A stretch of 64,000 nucleotides of DNA, taken from Methylopila sp. M107. Its GTDB lineage: Bacteria; Pseudomonadota; Alphaproteobacteria; Rhizobiales; Methylopilaceae. The DNA lies in contig NZ_ARWB01000001.1 in the NCBI RefSeq assembly GCF_000384475.1, positions 2,915,038-2,979,037 on the forward strand, given 5' to 3'. Position 1 is the first letter of the stretch; each line of letters opens with the position of its first letter. A program made the position numbers and the translations under genes. A model generated the notes under the pieces. It was not told the DNA's origin. It ran no database searches and was given only the letters and a program-made list of their open reading frames with translations. This document shows positions 62,118-64,000 of this stretch, in pieces.

Positions 62118-63334
62118 ACATGCCGCTGCGCAGCGCCGACGTCCTCGCCGGGGCGACCCGGCCGCTCTCGATCGTCCACATCGTCCGCCAGTACTATCCG
62201 AACCGGGGCGGGCTCGAGGACGTGGTCGCGAACCTCTCGCGCGAGCAGCTCCGCGCCGGGTGGGACGTCCGCGTCATCACGCTCGACCGCCTGTTTCGCA
62301 ATCTCGGGCAAACGCTGCCGGCGCGCGAGACGATCGACGGCGTCTCCGTGATCCGCATCCCGTTCCGCGGCTCGATCCGCTATCCGCTGGCGCCCTCGGT
62401 GCTGCGCCATCTCGCCGGCGCGGACGTCGTGCATGTCCATGCGGTCGACTTCTTCTTCGACGCGCTCGCGCTTTCGAAGCCGTTCCACCGGCTGCCGATC
62501 GTCGCCACGACCCATGGCGGCTTCTTCCACACCGGCGCGTTCTCGAGCCTCAAGACGCTGTGGTTTAACGGGCCGACGCGCGCGACCGCGAACCTCTATG
62601 ACGGGATCGTCGCCTGCTCCCCAAGCGACGCCCGCGCCTTCGAGCGGATCGTCTCCGGCGTCAGGCTGATCGAGAACGGCGCGGACCTCGAAAAATTCGC
62701 CGGAAGCTCGTCCCCCGTCCCGGTGAAGCGGATCGTGACGCTCGGGCGGTTCTCGGCGAACAAGCATCCCGAGCGGGTCGTCGCCGCCATGAAGGCGCTC
62801 GTGGCGCAGGATCCGGACTGGCGCCTCGACATGGTCGGCGCGCCCTCCGACTGGACCCTTGAGGCGCTCGACGCCGAGATCGCCAAGGCGGGTCTGCAGG
62901 ACAGAGCCACAGCGCATGTCGGACTCGACAACCGCGAGGTCGCGAACGTCATGCGCGGCGCGTCGGTGTTCGTCTCGGCTTCCGCCTATGAAGGGTTCGG
63001 CGTCGCGCTGGTCGAGGCGATGAGCGCGGGCCTCAAGCCCGTGGTGCATCCGAACGACGCCTTTATGGGCCTCGCGGCGCGCCACGGCTCGATCGGCCTC
63101 GTCGATTTCGCCGATCCCGCCGCGGCGGCGGGCGCCATCCGCCAAGCGCATGCGCAGCTTCTCGAACAGGGCCCCGCGGCGCTGCCGACCGCCGAGGAGC
63201 TCAGGCCCTACGCCTGGCCCGAAGTCGCGGCGCGCTACGCCGAAGCCTATCGGGCCGCGATCGCGCGGCGTCATCCGAGGGCCGCCGACATCTCGCCGCG
63301 CCTCGCGCGAACCGGAACCGGAGACGCATCATGA
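62114..63334 (+). CDS. Glycosyltransferase family 4
   Basis: A 406-residue GT-B enzyme. Acceptor domain begins IVHIVRQYYPNRGGLEDVVA; donor domain has VTLGRFSANKHPERVVAAMK and SASAYEGFGVALVEAMSAGL with the E-x7-E signature. It overlaps the GH5 stop and the next start (ATGA at both ends), so it is fully embedded in the operon. Sugar donor and linkage unknown. Confidence 0.9.
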   Translation: MNMPLRSADVLAGATRPLSIVHIVRQYYPNRGGLEDVVANLSREQLRAGWDVRVITLDRLFRNLGQTLPARETIDGVSVIRIPFRGSIRYPLAPSVLRHLAGADVVHVHAVDFFFDALALSKPFHRLPIVATTHGGFFHTGAFSSLKTLWFNGPTRATANLYDGIVACSPSDARAFERIVSGVRLIENGADLEKFAGSSSPVPVKRIVTLGRFSANKHPERVVAAMKALVAQDPDWRLDMVGAPSDWTLEALDAEIAKAGLQDRATAHVGLDNREVANVMRGASVFVSASAYEGFGVALVEAMSAGLKPVVHPNDAFMGLAARHGSIGLVDFADPAAAAGAIRQAHAQLLEQGPAALPTAEELRPYAWPEVAARYAEAYRAAIARRHPRAADISPRLARTGTGDAS

Positions 63335-63912
63335 CGTCCGTGCTCGTCGTCTCGGGAAGCCCGGCGCCGGTGTCGAAAAGCGCCCGGCTCGCCGACCTTG
63401 TGGGCGAAGGCCTCGCGCGCGACGGTTTTGGGGTCGCGCATATCCGGGTCCGAGACCTGCCGGCGGCTCCGCTGCTGGCGGGCGACGCCGCGGATCCCGC
63501 GATCGCCGCGGCCGTCGCGCTGCTCGACGCCGCCGACGGCGTCGTCTTCGTCACCCCGACCTACAAGGCGTCCTATTCAGGGCTCATGAAGGTTTTCCTC
63601 GACCTGCTGCCGCAGCACGCTCTGACCGGCAAGGCGGTGCTGCCGCTCGCGGTCGGCGGCTCGCTCGCCCATGTGCTGATGCTCGACTACGCCTTCCGCC
63701 CGGTGCTGCATTCGCTGGGCGTCCGCCACTCCGTGCAGGGCTGCTTCCTCATCGAGAGCGCGCTCGACATGGCGTCGCCGGAGTTCGTGACCGGCGACCT
63801 CCAGCGCGACATGCTCGCGCGCGCCGTCGACAATTTCTCACGGGCGCTCACCGACAACGCGGCGTCCGCGACGTGGACCGGCTTCCCGGACAGGCGCCGC
63901 CGCCAGGCGTGA
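63331..63912 (+). CDS. NADPH-dependent FMN reductase (SsuE/MsuE-like)
   Basis: A 193-residue flavodoxin-fold reductase with VVSGSPAPVSKSARL (FMN phosphate loop), FVTPTYKASYSGLMKVFLDL and LPLAVGGSLAHVLMLDYAFR, the SsuE/MsuE pattern. Such enzymes supply reduced FMN to sulfonate monooxygenases. No partner oxygenase is in the window. It overlaps the preceding glycosyltransferase by 4 bp, an odd neighbour for an exopolysaccharide operon; the next genes lie beyond the window. Confidence 0.88.
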   Translation: MTSVLVVSGSPAPVSKSARLADLVGEGLARDGFGVAHIRVRDLPAAPLLAGDAADPAIAAAVALLDAADGVVFVTPTYKASYSGLMKVFLDLLPQHALTGKAVLPLAVGGSLAHVLMLDYAFRPVLHSLGVRHSVQGCFLIESALDMASPEFVTGDLQRDMLARAVDNFSRALTDNAASATWTGFPDRRRRQA

Positions 63913-63953
63913 GCTGGAGCGCAAACGATTCAATGGCGCGACGCCGCCGTCCA

Positions 63954-64000
63954 CCTCTCCCCGGTGGGGAGAGGTCGACGCGAAGCGGCGGGTGAGGGGG
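63954..64000. repeat. Palindromic repeat, left half (cut by window end)
   Basis: Hairpin CTCTCCCCGGTGGGGAGAG followed by GGCGGGTGAGGGGG, the CTCTCCCC family also seen at 28820 and inside the GH2 gene. Confidence 0.88.

Noticed and set aside
63331..63912. Azoreductase or quinone reductase assignment for the last gene
   Set aside because: The GSPAPVSKS loop and TYKASYSGLMK motif fit SsuE/MsuE-type FMN reductases better.

Overview
The window is about 64 kb of very GC-rich bacterial chromosome. It has a high coding density, many 1-4 nt stop/start overlaps and frequent GTG/TTG starts. Gene content points to an alphaproteobacterium of the order Hyphomicrobiales (Rhizobiales): a PodJ-like polar protein with Sel1 repeats, the split ligase-associated DNA repair module, a cyoABCD quinol oxidase with SURF1, an amino acid:carrier-protein ligase cluster, and a sphingolipid-type locus. 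Genus cannot be assigned from the sequence alone. No rRNA, tRNA, CRISPR array, transposase or phage gene was seen.

Layout. 1-7.2 kb: end of an unknown gene, the PodJ-like protein, a TauE/SafE-type anion exporter with its TIGR02186 partner, a DUF3429 membrane protein and an outer-membrane barrel protein. 7.4-15 kb: ligase-associated repair module (PdeM and Lhr-type helicase leftward; MBL exonuclease and ATP-dependent ligase rightward), with an Rmf/CrpP-like small protein, a Gly/Cys-rich membrane peptide and a GIY-YIG nuclease interspersed. 15-30 kb: a probable sphingolipid (ceramide-phosphate type) locus. It holds HIT-LptF-LptG-GNAT-nucleotidyltransferase as one tightly coupled leftward operon, a rightward CDP-alcohol phosphotransferase / lipid kinase / nucleotidyltransferase-like trio, then leftward ACP-Spt and ABC transporter-acyl-AMP ligase, and an ELM1-family protein. 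30-35 kb: small SH3-like protein and an MdtA/MdtB-type RND pump. 35-42 kb: exported FMN alpha-hydroxy-acid dehydrogenase and surf1-cyoDCBA. 42-50 kb: MHS-type transporter, then a leftward operon of carrier protein, acyl-CoA dehydrogenase, amino acid:CP ligase, small ORF, DUF1839 and a GH2 beta-mannosidase-like enzyme. 50-64 kb: an exopolysaccharide locus (acyltransferase, Wzy-like polymerase, Wzc-like protein with a degenerate kinase domain, GT26, two GT4 enzymes, Wzx-like flippase, tandem alpha/beta hydrolase, GH5, flavin reductase).

How the parts work together. The 15-30 kb block has parts to charge an ACP with a fatty acid, condense it with serine, N-acylate the product, phosphorylate it and add a head group. 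It also carries membrane proteins of the MsbA and LptF/LptG families that could move the lipid outward. The 55-64 kb block would assemble, flip, polymerise, trim and export a polysaccharide.

The second theme is repeats. At least six families of GC-rich palindromic elements occur, nearly always as inverted pairs of hairpins. They fill most intergenic gaps between convergent genes, supply stop codons and C-termini to three genes, and in two genes (22151-23218 and 43799-46396) lie inside the reading frame without breaking it.
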